From: Mariniblastus sp.
GTDB taxonomy: Bacteria; Planctomycetota; Planctomycetia; Pirellulales; Pirellulaceae
Assembly: GCA_022447555.1 (NCBI GenBank)
Contig: JAKVBF010000012.1
Location: 141,078 to 205,077 of the forward strand
Direction of reading: 5' to 3'
Length of the DNA stretch: 64,000 nucleotides
Shown here: positions 11,401 to 21,171 of the stretch, in pieces
Layout of the letters: every line of letters begins with the position of its first letter
How positions within the stretch are numbered: the first letter of the stretch is position 1
The notes under the pieces: generated by a model
What the model was told of the DNA's origin: nothing
Databases searched by the model: none
What the model saw: only the letters and a program-made list of their open reading frames with translations
Translations under genes and position numbers: made by a program

Positions 11401-13155
11401 TGTGACTTCGGGCTGAGCCACGACTTCATAGGTTCCCGTCCCGGCTGCGGTCGTGTCGTCCACTCCCACCGTCCACTTATTTTCATCGGAATTGTTGGAT
11501 TGCACGGTATCCGTTCCTGCGCCACCGATTAGCAGAAATCCGCCAGCGGGCACTGGATTGCCATTGGTGTAGTCAAGGATGAATTGATCGTCTCCACTTC
11601 CGCCTTGAATTTCTACTTGACCGAGGACTTCGTAGGGGAACCGATCTGTGACAACGCCGTCAAATTCAATTTCCAACAAATTGGTATCGCTGGCATCCCG
11701 CCGCACGACGATGGTGTTATCAAGTTCGTCTCCCAAAACAACTGGTTGCAGATCCTGAGGTGTCAGAACCGCGTTGTGTGTGGTCCATCGATCAACCGTG
11801 TTTGCCCATGGCGCCACACTGAAAAAACTGTTGACCGAATCGGGGTCGCTGTGAATGGAGGTGGTTTCTCCCCAAGGGCTGACAAAGTCGGTATCTCCCG
11901 ACGTCCGATGCACCTGCAGTCCGGGCTCCATTTGGAACTGAGCTTCCAGTTGGGTGTTGCGATCACCCAGTCCGTTGACCGTGATGCCAACCCGCGTGTA
12001 CGCGCCGACGGGCGTGGCCAAACCGGAAAAATTGTAACTAATGGCTGTGACACCGTACTCATTGACCGCGATGGAGGGGTTGAAGAAGTGCTGTTCAAAA
12101 GCGCCGTCATGAATGATTTCCGACTGAACCAATTCACCTAGGGAATCACCCGGTTGCGAATCGATTTCAAACCAGTTAATCGCGGCATTGCTTAGCCAAT
12201 CGGTCAGACCGACTGTTTTTGCCCCCCAAACACTACCATTGACCTCGATCACACCCGATGTCAATTCAGAAGTCGTTTCAAGAAATAGCTCATCTTCAGT
12301 AACCGGATCCGCGGGTTGCTCAGCAGGAACCACATCGGAGAATTCATCATTGACATCAGTGTCGATTTCCAGAGGCGTTCCCAAAGTCGCACCTGCGGCA
12401 TCTGAGTTTTGGATCGTCGTGAGGATAACGCCTGATGGTCCGTCGGTCCCAATCGCAACGGCTTGGCCATCGGACGCTTCAAAATTCAATGCGACCTGAA
12501 TTGAGGATCCAAAGGTCTCGGGGTCCAGTCCCTCGAATCGACTCATGTTGGTCAGTGTCGTATTGGCACCCAAAAGATCAGTTTTAGGGATCGAGTAGAT
12601 CGACGAGGTGGCGTCCCCATTGGAATTATTGGTTGTTAAATAGACGGCATCGGCATCGGTACTTAAGGTGACTTGATCATTGAACTGAATTCCGGTCGAG
12701 TCGCCAACGAACTGGACATGTTGCCAGTTACCAGTTGGGTTGGATGTTTCCGAGACGGCGAGATACAACCAGTTTCCATTGCCTGTACCATTGGCAGCAA
12801 CGAACCAGCGATCGGTCAAACGATCAAAAACAACTTTTGGGTTGATCGGATCGTTGAAGACGGTGGCCCCTGCATTTTCAAAAAACTGGGTCATGGTTTC
12901 AGATTGAACCCGCACTCCGTCCTCACGGCCCATCATGTTGATGCGACCATTAAGCACCTCAACCAGGTGGTCACGGCCGACATCGCCGTTTACATCGGGA
13001 GGATAGTAAGAGCTATCCGTCTGGAATGTACTGCCCGTGAAAGCGAGCCCCACATCCGTAGCCAACAATTGACGTTGTTCCAAAGAATCGTATTGAACCG
13101 TCCAGCCGCCGCGTTTTTGTGAGCGGCGCTTGTTCGAACCAGGTCTCGGTTTCAT
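8449..13155 (-). CDS. Giant LEPR-XLL surface protein with Asp/Gly-rich repeats
   Basis: 1568-residue protein whose N-terminus (YDSLEQRQLLATDV, about residues 22-35, after a basic RRSQKRGG stretch) is the LEPR-XLL motif that planctomycetes use on very large exported proteins. Residues 35-480 form a beta-rich domain (DVNGDVGRDHLVEVLNGRI, FSVAPWANTVDRWTTHNAVL) perhaps folding as a propeller. The rest consists of loosely repeated RTX-like units such as GGSGDDQFIL, GLDGNDAYHF, AGEGDDYLDI and GQSGNDTFNI, which would bind calcium. The repeats are not the canonical nonapeptide array, so calcium binding is inferred. No catalytic domain is evident. Probably a cell-surface or adhesive protein. It ends in GSGG, with no sorting domain seen. 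Confidence 0.8.
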   Translation of the reverse strand: MKPRPGSNKRRSQKRGGWTVQYDSLEQRQLLATDVGLAFTGSTFQTDSSYYPPDVNGDVGRDHLVEVLNGRINMMGREDGVRVQSETMTQFFENAGATVFNDPINPKVVFDRLTDRWFVAANGTGNGNWLYLAVSETSNPTGNWQHVQFVGDSTGIQFNDQVTLSTDADAVYLTTNNSNGDATSSIYSIPKTDLLGANTTLTNMSRFEGLDPETFGSSIQVALNFEASDGQAVAIGTDGPSGVILTTIQNSDAAGATLGTPLEIDTDVNDEFSDVVPAEQPADPVTEDELFLETTSELTSGVIEVNGSVWGAKTVGLTDWLSNAAINWFEIDSQPGDSLGELVQSEIIHDGAFEQHFFNPSIAVNEYGVTAISYNFSGLATPVGAYTRVGITVNGLGDRNTQLEAQFQMEPGLQVHRTSGDTDFVSPWGETTSIHSDPDSVNSFFSVAPWANTVDRWTTHNAVLTPQDLQPVVLGDELDNTIVVRRDASDTNLLEIEFDGVVTDRFPYEVLGQVEIQGGSGDDQFILDYTNGNPVPAGGFLLIGGAGTDTVQSNNSDENKWTVGVDDTTAAGTGTYEVVAQPEVTEFQQIEELVGGLAVDHFLINSSLAGSLVGRAGDDVFEFSGTGFIGDSVVGGEGYNTLSLLNRMNSAEPPATPDPLPSEFFLLATSAIAGFDGETPDGPIGGDEDTDQFQDISQLIGSETEVDTIHGLDLASTLTLDGANTTYQADGQTLDLDKFDTYHASSFDDVFNVRSNTIEQLRLFGLDGNDAYHFSSDAPLNTGTTDNIGGLVFAFGGAGTNTITASNAAGSSVAATILSKRISGMGEIVFDAEIDGGTFDLTLVGSNQADDFLLHSFINVNTMVVESLDGNDTFDIQDLSKASVDVFGGIGDDLYVIESINGVNFRNLEIHDSPLLEKDRVSLRGTVLDEVFDINASTFVDLEVAYTGIEEFGALGQGGNDTFNITDFDAPLFVSGDGGDDVFNISSDAPANTGTVDAFTDDIYIDGGSGANELNISNLSGTRSPNAVITNNSISGLLPVTLFHTASGSFSKPDGSVGGIHIQGSTGADVYNVVSLNAEDSLRFDGHAGADRFYLRANVFGDVEVHGDDGNDIYRAFLVGSENRAVTIEDTAGNNRLSVFGTTEDDDFQISQAGIQIGEESISTLATFSFMEVIGDAGADSFNMVSTAATTNFMIGQSGNDTFNINGTVGANGLRLVGDAGRDTFNLNTTHSSTNARVLGGWGNDDINVMSTALGNVSSDGSEGSDTYTGHFVGSGVRWFGALDSGTDGTDTVVAVGTEQADSLIVRAANVYSGASRIAFGQLTEVLNVDAVGGSDSLLISASFADATHLSAGEGDDYLDIVGTTHVQNFSALMGAGDDTTIIRKTYDETTAVVDGQSGDDQFIVGSYSAANTGNLGRIRGRLDIVGGSSNTGDHLRVNDGALSANYSYLVSGQHILNNANPNGFERAEFAGVYFDNTLENVRLDGTQGANHFLVAASQSTKFFLNGNTPSPDNADGDEVELVEQADDGHEFEWIDEAMGEGLWTFTNGNQNVEFESMETVVNPGSGG

Positions 13156-13800
13156 GATGTCCTTTCGGAAGTGGTGTGGCTAAGGCGACGTGTCGATTGG
13201 GTGAGTCATTTCATAGAAAACTAATTCGACCTGAACAGTGTAATTAAAAAACCAGTCGTCGTAATCATTTAAACGCCTCAGATCCCCAAGGTCCCCTAAG
13301 TTTTTCGGCGATTGAGCTGCCGAATGAACATTGAGCGCGCACATTTAAAAGCCCCCGAGTCACATAGAAAATACGGCGCTTGAGAGAGACAAGCGAGGAA
13401 CTCGGATGTCAGGTCTTGTTGGATATCAATTCAGGGATAGAGACGAGGGTCTCAATCGTTTCTGTGATATCAAGATTATCCTTACCGTAAATTACACCGT
13501 CAACAAAATTCAACCGAAATTTAAGACCTCTTCAGTTGCTCGAAATGGGCCTTGGCCGGGGCCAAAGTCGGCTTTTAAGCCAATTTTTCAAAAATCCCCC
13601 GGGGTTTTAACCAATGAGGTGTTCCAGAGGACGCTGGCGAATGGATCACGCGGTCCTTTTTTTAGTTTCGTTAAAAGCCCAAAAACGGACTCGGTACCAG
13701 AATGGTGGTTCCGCTGTAGAATCAATGTTTAAAACCTGTGCAGGTTTTAGACTTAAGATTAGTTTGCAGTTTTGGGACTGCTTAGTTGCGGACGTGGTTT
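13156..13800. other. Intergenic region between LEPR-XLL gene and mnmA
   Basis: About 640 bases between divergent genes. The right end holds an imperfect palindrome, AAAACCTGTGCAGGTTTT, near 13730-13747, about 55 bases before mnmA; it could be an operator or part of a leader. The reading frame at 13406-13732 shows no protein-like pattern and is not called. Confidence 0.5.
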
Positions 13801-14931
13801 ATGGCTCGTGTTGTGTTGGCAATGTCAGGTGGCGTTGATTCAAGTGTTGCAGCCCATCTGTTGATCGAGCAGGGGCACGAAGTCATTGGTGTGTTCATGC
13901 GTCATGGCGAAGAGGCCATCGAGGTTTGCAAGATCGATGGGCAACCCGACTCATCGGCGATTCTCAATGTGTTGAACCCCAGGGCGGACCACAAACAGGG
14001 CTGTTGCAGCGCATCGGATGCAGAAGATGGTCGGAGGGTGGCGGAGCGTTTAGGGATTCCATTTTACGCGTTAAATCTGGAGGCTGAATTTGAAGGGATC
14101 ATTGATTATTTTGTTGACGAGTACACGATCGGCCGAACGCCGAATCCATGCGTCATGTGCAATAATCGAATTAAATTCGGTAAACTATTTGATTACGCTG
14201 CGAGTGTGGGCGCTGAGTTTTTGGCGACCGGACACTATGCGCAATTAGAACGGGAGTCGGATCATTTACGTCTGTTGCGAGGCGTCGATCCAAGTAAAGA
14301 TCAGTCCTACGTGCTGTTTGGGGTGAATCAGCAGTTGCTCAGTAGGATGTTATTGCCGGTGGGGCAGTATGAGAAATCGAGGATACGAGAGATTGCCACC
14401 GGATTGGGTTTGAATGTGGCTGAAAAAAAAGACAGTCAGGAAATTTGTTTTGTAACTCAGGGAAAGCACGATGAGTTCGTGCGCAGTAAACGTGAGCAGT
14501 CCTCGGATGATGCGGTCGATACGGCTGGGCGCATCGTGACGACCGAGGGGCAGGAAGTAGGACGGCACCCGGGGATAGAGCGATTCACCATTGGCCAGCG
14601 ACGAGGGCTCGGAGTGGCGATGGGCGAACCCTACTTTGTAGTCAAAATCGATCCCCAGAACTTTGATGTGACCATCGGACCGCTTGCTGAGCTAGGCCGG
14701 CAAGAGCTGACCGCGAGTCAGACCAATTGGTTGACCGAACCCCCGCCTGGGGAGTTCGGTTGTTTGGTTCAAATACGCTACAACAGCGAAGCCTGGCCGG
14801 CTAAAGTTCGGGCATTGCCCCAAAATCGCCTAGCCGTTCGGTTTTTAGAGCCGCAAAATGGGGTTGCCCCCGGACAGGCTGTAGTTTGTTATGATGATCA
14901 GCAGGTACTAGGCGGTGGCTGGATTGATTAA
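13801..14931 (+). CDS. mnmA: tRNA-specific 2-thiouridylase MnmA
   Basis: Thiolates U34 of tRNA Lys/Glu/Gln in the cytoplasm, using ATP to activate the uridine. The PP-loop SGGVDSS is at residues 9-15. The catalytic cysteines are Cys120 (TPNPCVMCN) and Cys216 (SQEICFV); the family motif GRTPNP and TGHYA are intact, as is the C-terminal FTIGQRRGLGV domain. Compared with the E. coli enzyme there is an insertion of roughly 25-30 residues after FMRHGEE, containing KQGCCSASDAEDG. I chose the ATG at 13801 because the product then begins MARVVLAMSGG; an in-frame TTG five codons upstream is less likely. Confidence 0.95.
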   Translation: MARVVLAMSGGVDSSVAAHLLIEQGHEVIGVFMRHGEEAIEVCKIDGQPDSSAILNVLNPRADHKQGCCSASDAEDGRRVAERLGIPFYALNLEAEFEGIIDYFVDEYTIGRTPNPCVMCNNRIKFGKLFDYAASVGAEFLATGHYAQLERESDHLRLLRGVDPSKDQSYVLFGVNQQLLSRMLLPVGQYEKSRIREIATGLGLNVAEKKDSQEICFVTQGKHDEFVRSKREQSSDDAVDTAGRIVTTEGQEVGRHPGIERFTIGQRRGLGVAMGEPYFVVKIDPQNFDVTIGPLAELGRQELTASQTNWLTEPPPGEFGCLVQIRYNSEAWPAKVRALPQNRLAVRFLEPQNGVAPGQAVVCYDDQQVLGGGWID

Positions 14932-15049
14932 CGGCAAATGCCGGCCTGTTTTCAACAATCTAAAGTGCTATGCGGCTTGCCGTTGAGTATCATTGTTATG
15001 ACTGTCGGACGCACACAATTTTAAAGTTTCTTACGTTTGGATCTACGGA

Positions 15050-16075
15050 ATGTTTAACTTAGCTATTGATCAGATTACGTCGAAGGCACTTGGGTTCGCT
15101 CAGGTTCGCGAATTGCAAGACGCATCTCCAGAACCTTTCAATATGTTGATTTGGGCTTTGGTAGCCTTCATTGGATTGATTGTCTTCGTTCTCGGCATTG
15201 CCTTTATGGTTTATGGCAAGCTGTGGTTCCAGGCATTCATGTCCAGTGCTGATGTCTCTCTTAGTAGCCTGGTCTGCATGGGGTTCCGTAAGGTTCGTCC
15301 GACGGTTATTGTCCCAGCAAAAATCATGGCCGCTCAGGCGCAATTGGATATCAGTCGTAAAAACGGAATCAGCACGAATCGTCTAGAAGCGCATTATTTA
15401 GCCGACGGTGACGTGCTTCGCGTGATCAACGCCATCATCGCGGCGCACCGGGCTGGGATCGACTTGTCTTTCGATCGCGCCGCTGCGATTGATCTTGCCG
15501 GTCGCGACGTTTTGGATGCCGTCAAAACGAGCGTTTACCCCAAGGTGATTGACTGTCCCGATCCTCAGCGGAGCGGTAAAAACGTGTTGAGCGCGATCTC
15601 AAAAGACGGCGTAGAATTGCGAATCCGGGCTCGCGTTACCGTGCGGACCAACTTAGAGCAGTTGATTGGTGGAGCTACTGAAGAGACCATCATTGCCCGA
15701 GTGGGTGAGAGTATTATTTCGTCGATTGGCTCATCGGATAAACACCAAGATGTGCTGGCGAACCCGGACCGAATCTCGAAGGCTGTTTTGGAACGCGGCC
15801 TCGATGCCCATACCGCATTTGAAATTGTTTCAATCGATATTGCCGACGTCGATGTGGGTGAAAATATCGGCGCTCGTTTGCAAGCAGATCAGGCCGAAGC
15901 CGATACGCGTGTGGCACGTGCCAATGCCGAAAAACGACGGGCCGAAGCGATCGCGATGGAACAAGAAATGAAGGCTGATGTAGCGGCAAAACAAGCCGCA
16001 TTGGTCAAAGCCGAAGCCGAGGTTCCCAACGCGATGGCGGAGGCCTTTCGGGCAGGGAATATGCACTCCTCTTAA
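15050..16075 (+). CDS. floA: Flotillin-like protein FloA
   Basis: 341 residues, usual FloA (UPF0365) length. An N-terminal hydrophobic hairpin ([22 protein letters not shown], about residues 27-50) anchors the protein on the cytoplasmic face of the membrane. A PHB/SPFH core follows ([52 protein letters not shown]), then an Ala/Glu-rich coiled coil ([20 protein letters not shown]). FloA oligomerises and organises functional membrane microdomains. It follows mnmA on the same strand after about 120 bases; no further operon partner is obvious. Confidence 0.95.
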   Translation: MFNLAIDQITSKALGFAQVRELQDASPEPFNMLIWALVAFIGLIVFVLGIAFMVYGKLWFQAFMSSADVSLSSLVCMGFRKVRPTVIVPAKIMAAQAQLDISRKNGISTNRLEAHYLADGDVLRVINAIIAAHRAGIDLSFDRAAAIDLAGRDVLDAVKTSVYPKVIDCPDPQRSGKNVLSAISKDGVELRIRARVTVRTNLEQLIGGATEETIIARVGESIISSIGSSDKHQDVLANPDRISKAVLERGLDAHTAFEIVSIDIADVDVGENIGARLQADQAEADTRVARANAEKRRAEAIAMEQEMKADVAAKQAALVKAEAEVPNAMAEAFRAGNMHSS

Positions 16076-16247
16076 GCAAAGTTGTAGTGTGGCCGCCCAT
16101 TGATGGCTTTGGGGCTCACAATCAGCTGGTAATTGTCCTGCGGGTGTGCGTCTGAAGATTCCATGACTGGTCGGCATCTGATTGAGCCGATAAGATTTAT
16201 CGTGAAAGCTTTGTTACATCCCCAGTATTTTGAACCGTCGGAAAATC

Positions 16248-16727
16248 ATGGCAAAGGCAATTCGTTATTGGCTGATGAAATCAGAACCAAACGCCTATTC
16301 GATCACAGACCTGTCGAAAGAAAAAAAGAAAACGACTTTCTGGGATGGGGTGCGAAATTACCAAGCTCGAAACATCATGCGAGACGAGATGAAGGTTGGG
16401 GATCGCGCGTTGTTTTATCACTCTAACGCTAAGCCCCCGGGAGTCGTTGGCGTTTGCAAAATCGTCAAAGAAGCCTACCCTGATTTCTCGGCTTTTGACC
16501 CCAAGGATAAGCACTACGATCCCAAGTCTAGGAAAGATGAACCCCGCTGGTTTATGGTGGATATCAAGTTGGAAAAGACGTTTGACCGAATTGTATCGCT
16601 CGATGAAATCAAAGGGGTCCGAGCTTTGTCGAAGATGGTGCTGGTCAACAACTCGCGGCTCTCGGTCCAGCCGGTCACGAAGGCTGAGTTTGATACCATT
16701 CTGAAACTCGCGTCTCAGCCAGTCTGA
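16248..16727 (+). CDS. EVE-domain protein
   Basis: 159-residue protein consisting of a single EVE (PUA-like) domain: YWLMKSEPNAYSITDL at the N-terminus, WDGVRNYQARNIMRDEMKVG, RALFYHSNAKPPGVVG and WFMVDIKL are hallmark segments. EVE domains bind modified bases in DNA or RNA. The cytoplasmic role here is unknown, and no restriction gene is adjacent. I chose ATG 16248; the longer frame begins at TTG 16230 and adds six unconserved residues. Confidence 0.9.
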   Translation: MAKAIRYWLMKSEPNAYSITDLSKEKKKTTFWDGVRNYQARNIMRDEMKVGDRALFYHSNAKPPGVVGVCKIVKEAYPDFSAFDPKDKHYDPKSRKDEPRWFMVDIKLEKTFDRIVSLDEIKGVRALSKMVLVNNSRLSVQPVTKAEFDTILKLASQPV

Positions 16728-17085
16728 CGACATGACGAAACCTCGACTTGCGATTTGCAAGGGCGTTCCACTGGTTGCCTCGGCGAGCCAGATCACACAA
16801 GTTCAGTCGTAAACGGTTTCAGAAAGAACATTTTTGTTTCCCCGAGCTGTTAAGGTGGGTGTCGTGGAATAGATTTGCGGGTTTTCATCGGAACTTTTGG
16901 TGAATCGTGGATGGGAAATCACCTTGGTCTGCCCGATTGGTTTATACTGGCTTCCCGCAGTGATGACGATCACGCCCCTTTTAAAATCTACAATCATTCC
17001 AGCACTTTTCGATTTCCAGCCCCCTATCTCCCCAACGTGTTGGCTTTTTTTCTAATCAAAAGCCGACCTACAGGATTTGGTTTCC
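16728..17085. other. Intergenic region, nothing recognised
   Basis: About 360 bases between the EVE and FHA genes, same strand. The sequence shows no convincing hairpin with a T-run, repeat or short gene. An AGGA at 17072-17075 is the likely ribosome-binding site of the FHA gene. Confidence 0.5.
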
Positions 17086-17505
17086 ATGCTTCAAAGTCAA
17101 CCAAACGCAAAGCCGCGCGTCACTTTGACCATCCTGGAGGGTGCCGGCCAAGGGCAAGCGATCGGGGTGCAGGCGGGTGAATCTTTGGCGATTGGTCGAT
17201 CGGCCTCCCTTCAAGTGTCGATCCTCGATCCACGGATGAGTCGAAAACATTTTTGCCTTGAGGAATCAGGAAGCCATTGGCAGATCCGAGATTTAGCCAG
17301 TTTGAATGGAACGTTTGTTAACGGTGCTCAGGTTCAACAAGAGATACTCCAGCAGGGCGATATTGTGATGGCTGGCGATACAAAATTTCAAATCACCTTT
17401 CCCGATGGTGATCAGGCCGGGCGAAAGTCCCCGAAGTTTGCAGGACAAACAGTTGATAAAAAAATCAGTAATCGGACCACGTCTAATTACGACGAACTTT
17501 CATGA
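17086..17505 (+). CDS. FHA-domain protein
   Basis: 139-residue protein made almost wholly of a forkhead-associated domain, which binds phosphothreonine peptides. The visible core is SLAIGRSASLQVSILDPRMSRKHFCLE (in parts: GRS, SRKH) and DLASLNGTFVNG, i.e. the conserved Gly-Arg, Ser-x-x-His and Asn-Gly contacts. A short polar tail (residues 115-139) follows. Likely a signalling partner of a Ser/Thr kinase, which is not in the window. Start at ATG 17086, with AGGA about ten bases upstream. Confidence 0.9.
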   Translation: MLQSQPNAKPRVTLTILEGAGQGQAIGVQAGESLAIGRSASLQVSILDPRMSRKHFCLEESGSHWQIRDLASLNGTFVNGAQVQQEILQQGDIVMAGDTKFQITFPDGDQAGRKSPKFAGQTVDKKISNRTTSNYDELS

Positions 17506-17605
17506 ATTTCTACGTATGAAATTCCGAACCCCGATGAAGAACATCGATCTTTGGCGGAAACCGATCCGATAACAGATTTTGAAATGGGAGCGACCGGGTT
17601 TCACA

Positions 17606-19495
17606 TCATCGGTTGTTGTTGATGAACGTCTGCACGACTGAAGGCGTTAAAGCATAGCTGCGAACGCGGCTGTTCCGGGCAATGTTTAAGCCAATTAAGT
17701 TGCCCTGCCAATCAAAAAGGGGCCCACCACATTCCTCAGGATGTAGATCCGCGTCATGAGAAATGACTTTTGAGAAACCATCTCGGCGACCACTCTTGTC
17801 CATTTTTTCAGCAACGTGGTTGCCCTGAACCGGTGGATTTCCCAAGGTGATGCTCTTTTCTAAAACCTGATCGCCTCGGCGGATTTTGGCTTGGATGAAA
17901 TTATTCGGATCCGTTTTGGCTAAAAATTTTAGTAAATCCGAGCGGCCTTTGATGGGCGTCCCATTCATGTTGGTGATCACGTCCCCTTCTTTGATCCCGG
18001 CATCTCGCGCCGCACCCTGATTGATTTCTTGAAGTACAGCACCTCGATCGTCATTATTTGAAAGGATCACCCCCAGATAGCCCTTACTCACCCGTTTCCT
18101 TGAGGAAAAGGCGCGACTGCTCCAAACACTCACTCGTCCCTCGCCTTGAGGGTCGGGTGTGATTAGAAATCGCCCCAAGGACTGCTTGCTGCTTGGTTTA
18201 ATGTTCCAGCGAACACCGGTTGGGTTTTTAGAAGGCCGCCGCAGCAGAATAAGATCATTGGATTGGTCACGAGCGACAATTTTTAAGGGGATTGAATTAC
18301 CGGCAACCTTGATAGTGGGTTGGTCGCCGACTCGTGAGCTTTTGCTGACGACTAGATCCGTGTCGGCGATCAACGTACCCCGAATATCCAATGTTTTATC
18401 ACCACTGCGACTGGTGATTGCAACGCATTGATCATCCAGCTTGGATTCGAGCTCGGAAAACTGTAAAGAAAAGTTTTTCAGTTCGGGCATGGGTTTGAGA
18501 AACCGAGCTTCGAGGGGTGTTGCTTGTTGTTGCTTCTTTCCTTTGGCGGCCTCAAAGTAGGGAACGTCAAGCTCCATCACCTGCTTATCCCGCCGGACAA
18601 TCAATGTGATTTGAGCGAGTTCATTCTCACGGGCGGTGACCAATGCTTTTCGAAGTTGAGAGGTTGACTCGATTGTCTCTCCATTAATCGATGAAATGAT
18701 ATCCTTGACTTGAAGCCCCGCTTTCTGGGTGACCCCACCTGACACAACGCTCAGCACGATGACGTCATCATTTCCCTCTACGTTTTCGCACTGGAATCCA
18801 AGTTTAGGCAAACCCGGCACCCGTGAAATGGCCAGGCTATTCTGCTCATTCAAATCGTCCCAGTACTCCCGAAATTTATTAACGGGCACTTCGTAATTGC
18901 GATCCATTGAGCGCCCGATGCGGGAATGGATCGCGACCACGCTGCCATCCAGATCGAACAGTGCGCCACCGGAGTCACCCGGTTCCATCAAAGCGGTCGA
19001 CTGAACCATTCCCTGTCTGTTTGCGATCGGTCGAACGATGTGGCCGAACCGAATGACTGGACCTCGGGACCGGTTGTAACCACCCGGATGAGAAATGCTG
19101 AGACAGGGCTGATGCGTCTTAAGTTCAGATGAGTCACCCATCTCTGCATACGGCAAACCGGAGGCATTTTCAATCTTCAACAAGGCGCAATCCGATTGGC
19201 CATCGGCCCCAAGGCCTTTGGCCTGCAAACGACGACCATCACTCATAAGAATGCGATACGAGTTGCCGGGGCTAATGGCGTGACCTGCGGATAAAACATA
19301 ACCCTCAGAACTAACGATCACACCACTGAAGGTTGAGCCGCCACTACTAACGGCGACGACCGATGGCAATACCTGTTCAATTGTAGAGTAGATCTTTTTT
19401 TGCAGTGGATCGACTTCAAAGTCTTGGGCGAAAGAGTGATCCGTTAATAAAATCAAACTCACAAACAGAACGGAAAAGAGGGAAGGGAATCTCAT
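17606..19495 (-). CDS. Tandem HtrA-like secreted serine protease with degenerate second protease domain
   Basis: 629 residues with a signal peptide ending SFAQ|DF. Domain 1 (residues 30-215) is an active-looking S1C trypsin-like protease: His72 (LSAGHAI), Asp102 (SDCALLK) and Ser175 (EPGDSGGALF). PDZ1 spans about 225-315. Domain 2 (about 341-470 plus 570-629) is a second protease fold split by an inserted PDZ (YLGVILSNNDDRG to about residue 552). Its His position is lost (LVVSKSSRV), Asp414 (SNDLILL) is kept, and the nucleophile position is Cys589 (EECGGPLF). Domain 1 probably cleaves misfolded envelope proteins; domain 2 is probably structural or regulatory. Single gene. Confidence 0.88.
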   Translation of the reverse strand: MRFPSLFSVLFVSLILLTDHSFAQDFEVDPLQKKIYSTIEQVLPSVVAVSSGGSTFSGVIVSSEGYVLSAGHAISPGNSYRILMSDGRRLQAKGLGADGQSDCALLKIENASGLPYAEMGDSSELKTHQPCLSISHPGGYNRSRGPVIRFGHIVRPIANRQGMVQSTALMEPGDSGGALFDLDGSVVAIHSRIGRSMDRNYEVPVNKFREYWDDLNEQNSLAISRVPGLPKLGFQCENVEGNDDVIVLSVVSGGVTQKAGLQVKDIISSINGETIESTSQLRKALVTARENELAQITLIVRRDKQVMELDVPYFEAAKGKKQQQATPLEARFLKPMPELKNFSLQFSELESKLDDQCVAITSRSGDKTLDIRGTLIADTDLVVSKSSRVGDQPTIKVAGNSIPLKIVARDQSNDLILLRRPSKNPTGVRWNIKPSSKQSLGRFLITPDPQGEGRVSVWSSRAFSSRKRVSKGYLGVILSNNDDRGAVLQEINQGAARDAGIKEGDVITNMNGTPIKGRSDLLKFLAKTDPNNFIQAKIRRGDQVLEKSITLGNPPVQGNHVAEKMDKSGRRDGFSKVISHDADLHPEECGGPLFDWQGNLIGLNIARNSRVRSYALTPSVVQTFINNNR

Positions 19496-19716
19496 GGTTG
19501 GAACCTTAAAGTGAAGCGTGTTGCATCTCTATAAAATAACCCAAATTGGAGTTGGAAGCTCTGTAATTCTAGATCCCCCAAGGGATTCGAACCAGTAAGC
19601 GCCTTGGTGTTTGGCCGAATGCAAAGAAAAACGGCAAATCGAATTCCTAGCCAAGGCCCCGATGTTATCATCGACACATAAAACGTTTTCTTGGAACCTT
19701 TAAAAATAGAGCCCAT

Positions 19717-21171
19717 ATGTTGACCTGTCCGTTCATTCCAATGTTTCGTCGCAGCCTTGGTTTTCTTTGCTTCTGGGGCCTGTTTGGTGGCCAAACGGAT
19801 GGTCAAGCTTGTCAGACCGAAACAGTTGCCCCACGGGTTAATGTTTTGCTGATCTGCATTGATGACTTGCGCCCCGAACTTGCTTCGTTTGGGGTCCCGT
19901 ATATAAAGTCCCCTAATATTGACCGCTTGGCCTCCCGAGGTCGTCCGTTCTTCAGACATTACGTGCAGGCACCAACGTGTGGGGCATCGCGATATACGCT
20001 CCTAACCGGAACTTATGGCCCGAGTAACAATAATGCCTTGTTCCAACGGTCGCGCAATATCCAATCAGCCAGTTTGCCGGGATGGTTCCGTCAGCACGGT
20101 TACACGACCGTTTCGGTGGGCAAAGTGTCTCATCATCCGGGTGGTAGAGGGGGTAAAAACTGGGACGACGATTCGATTTTAGAAATGCCCCAATCCTGGG
20201 ATCGACATCGACTACCGAGCGGGCTTTGGCAACATCCTCGTGGGGCGATGCATGGCTTGTCCCACGGAGAGATTCGAGCCAATCCCAAAGAGATGGACGT
20301 GTTTCAATCGACCGAAGGTGCCGATGAAATCTATCCCGATGGTTTGATTACCGCCACGGCACTGGAAGAGCTGACACGGTTAAAGGCTAGTGACCAGCCA
20401 TTTTTTTTGGCAGTGGGCCTGTTACGCCCCCATCTACCTTTTGGGGCTCCCGCGCGATACTTGACTCCTTATAAGAATCTCCGATTACCGACGATCCCAC
20501 ACCCCCAAAAACCAACCGGAAAGACGACATGGCATGGGTCGGGTGAGTTCATGAAATACAATCGTTGGCAGCAAAATCCAAACAAGGATGCAGCATTCGC
20601 CGATCAAGTTCGCAAGCATTACGCGGCATGCGTGACCTATGCTGATACGTTGACGGGTCGGATTTTAGATCGGCTGGATCACCTGGGCTTGGCCGAAAAG
20701 ACCGTGGTGGTCTTATGGGGTGACCATGGTTGGCATCTAGGCGAACATGCCATTTGGGGCAAGCATTCTTTGTATGAAGAATCGTTGCGTTCGCCTTTGA
20801 TTATTGCCTGTCCCAAAATGCAGGCTCCTGGAAAGCCCAGCAAAGCCGTCGTCGAAACGGTCGACATTTTTCCAACGCTCTGTGATTTAACAGGGTTGGT
20901 CAAGCCGGCGTTTCTGAGTGGTCACACCTTGCTACCTCATCTCGAGGATCCTTCTCTGACCGGAGGTGCAGCGGTTTCGTATCGGGGGGCTATCAAAACG
21001 ATCCGAACCACGACTCACCGATTGATCCAGCACGCGGACCATACCGAGTTGTATGATCACCAGCAGGATCCAGGGGAGACCCGCAATGTGTCCCAAGACC
21101 AACCCGATCGCGTCATCAAATTGACAGAACAGCTTAAGCGACATTTAGACTCAAACGCTAAATCCAAATGA
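19717..21171 (+). CDS. Secreted sulfatase, iduronate-2-sulfatase-like
   Basis: 484-residue type I sulfatase with an N-terminal signal sequence. Metal-binding Asp49/Asp50 ([12 protein letters not shown]). The formylglycine motif is [13 protein letters not shown], with Cys88 as the residue to be converted and Arg92. The late metal/sulfate site is [11 protein letters not shown]...WGKHSLYE. The spacing and the DDLRPEL opening are typical of iduronate-2-sulfatase-type planctomycete enzymes that desulfate algal or animal glycans. The substrate cannot be fixed from sequence. An alternative ATG at 19741 (MFRRSLGFL) gives an equally good signal peptide. Confidence 0.93.
   Translation: MLTCPFIPMFRRSLGFLCFWGLFGGQTDGQACQTETVAPRVNVLLICIDDLRPELASFGVPYIKSPNIDRLASRGRPFFRHYVQAPTCGASRYTLLTGTYGPSNNNALFQRSRNIQSASLPGWFRQHGYTTVSVGKVSHHPGGRGGKNWDDDSILEMPQSWDRHRLPSGLWQHPRGAMHGLSHGEIRANPKEMDVFQSTEGADEIYPDGLITATALEELTRLKASDQPFFLAVGLLRPHLPFGAPARYLTPYKNLRLPTIPHPQKPTGKTTWHGSGEFMKYNRWQQNPNKDAAFADQVRKHYAACVTYADTLTGRILDRLDHLGLAEKTVVVLWGDHGWHLGEHAIWGKHSLYEESLRSPLIIACPKMQAPGKPSKAVVETVDIFPTLCDLTGLVKPAFLSGHTLLPHLEDPSLTGGAAVSYRGAIKTIRTTTHRLIQHADHTELYDHQQDPGETRNVSQDQPDRVIKLTEQLKRHLDSNAKSK

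Noticed and set aside
13406-13732. 108-codon frame between the LEPR-XLL gene and mnmA
   Set aside because: No family pattern, no ribosome-binding site, odd amino acid mix; it looks like random translation.
19492-19959. 155-codon minus-strand frame over the sulfatase start
   Set aside because: Shadow of the sulfatase coding sequence and its upstream region, no domain pattern.
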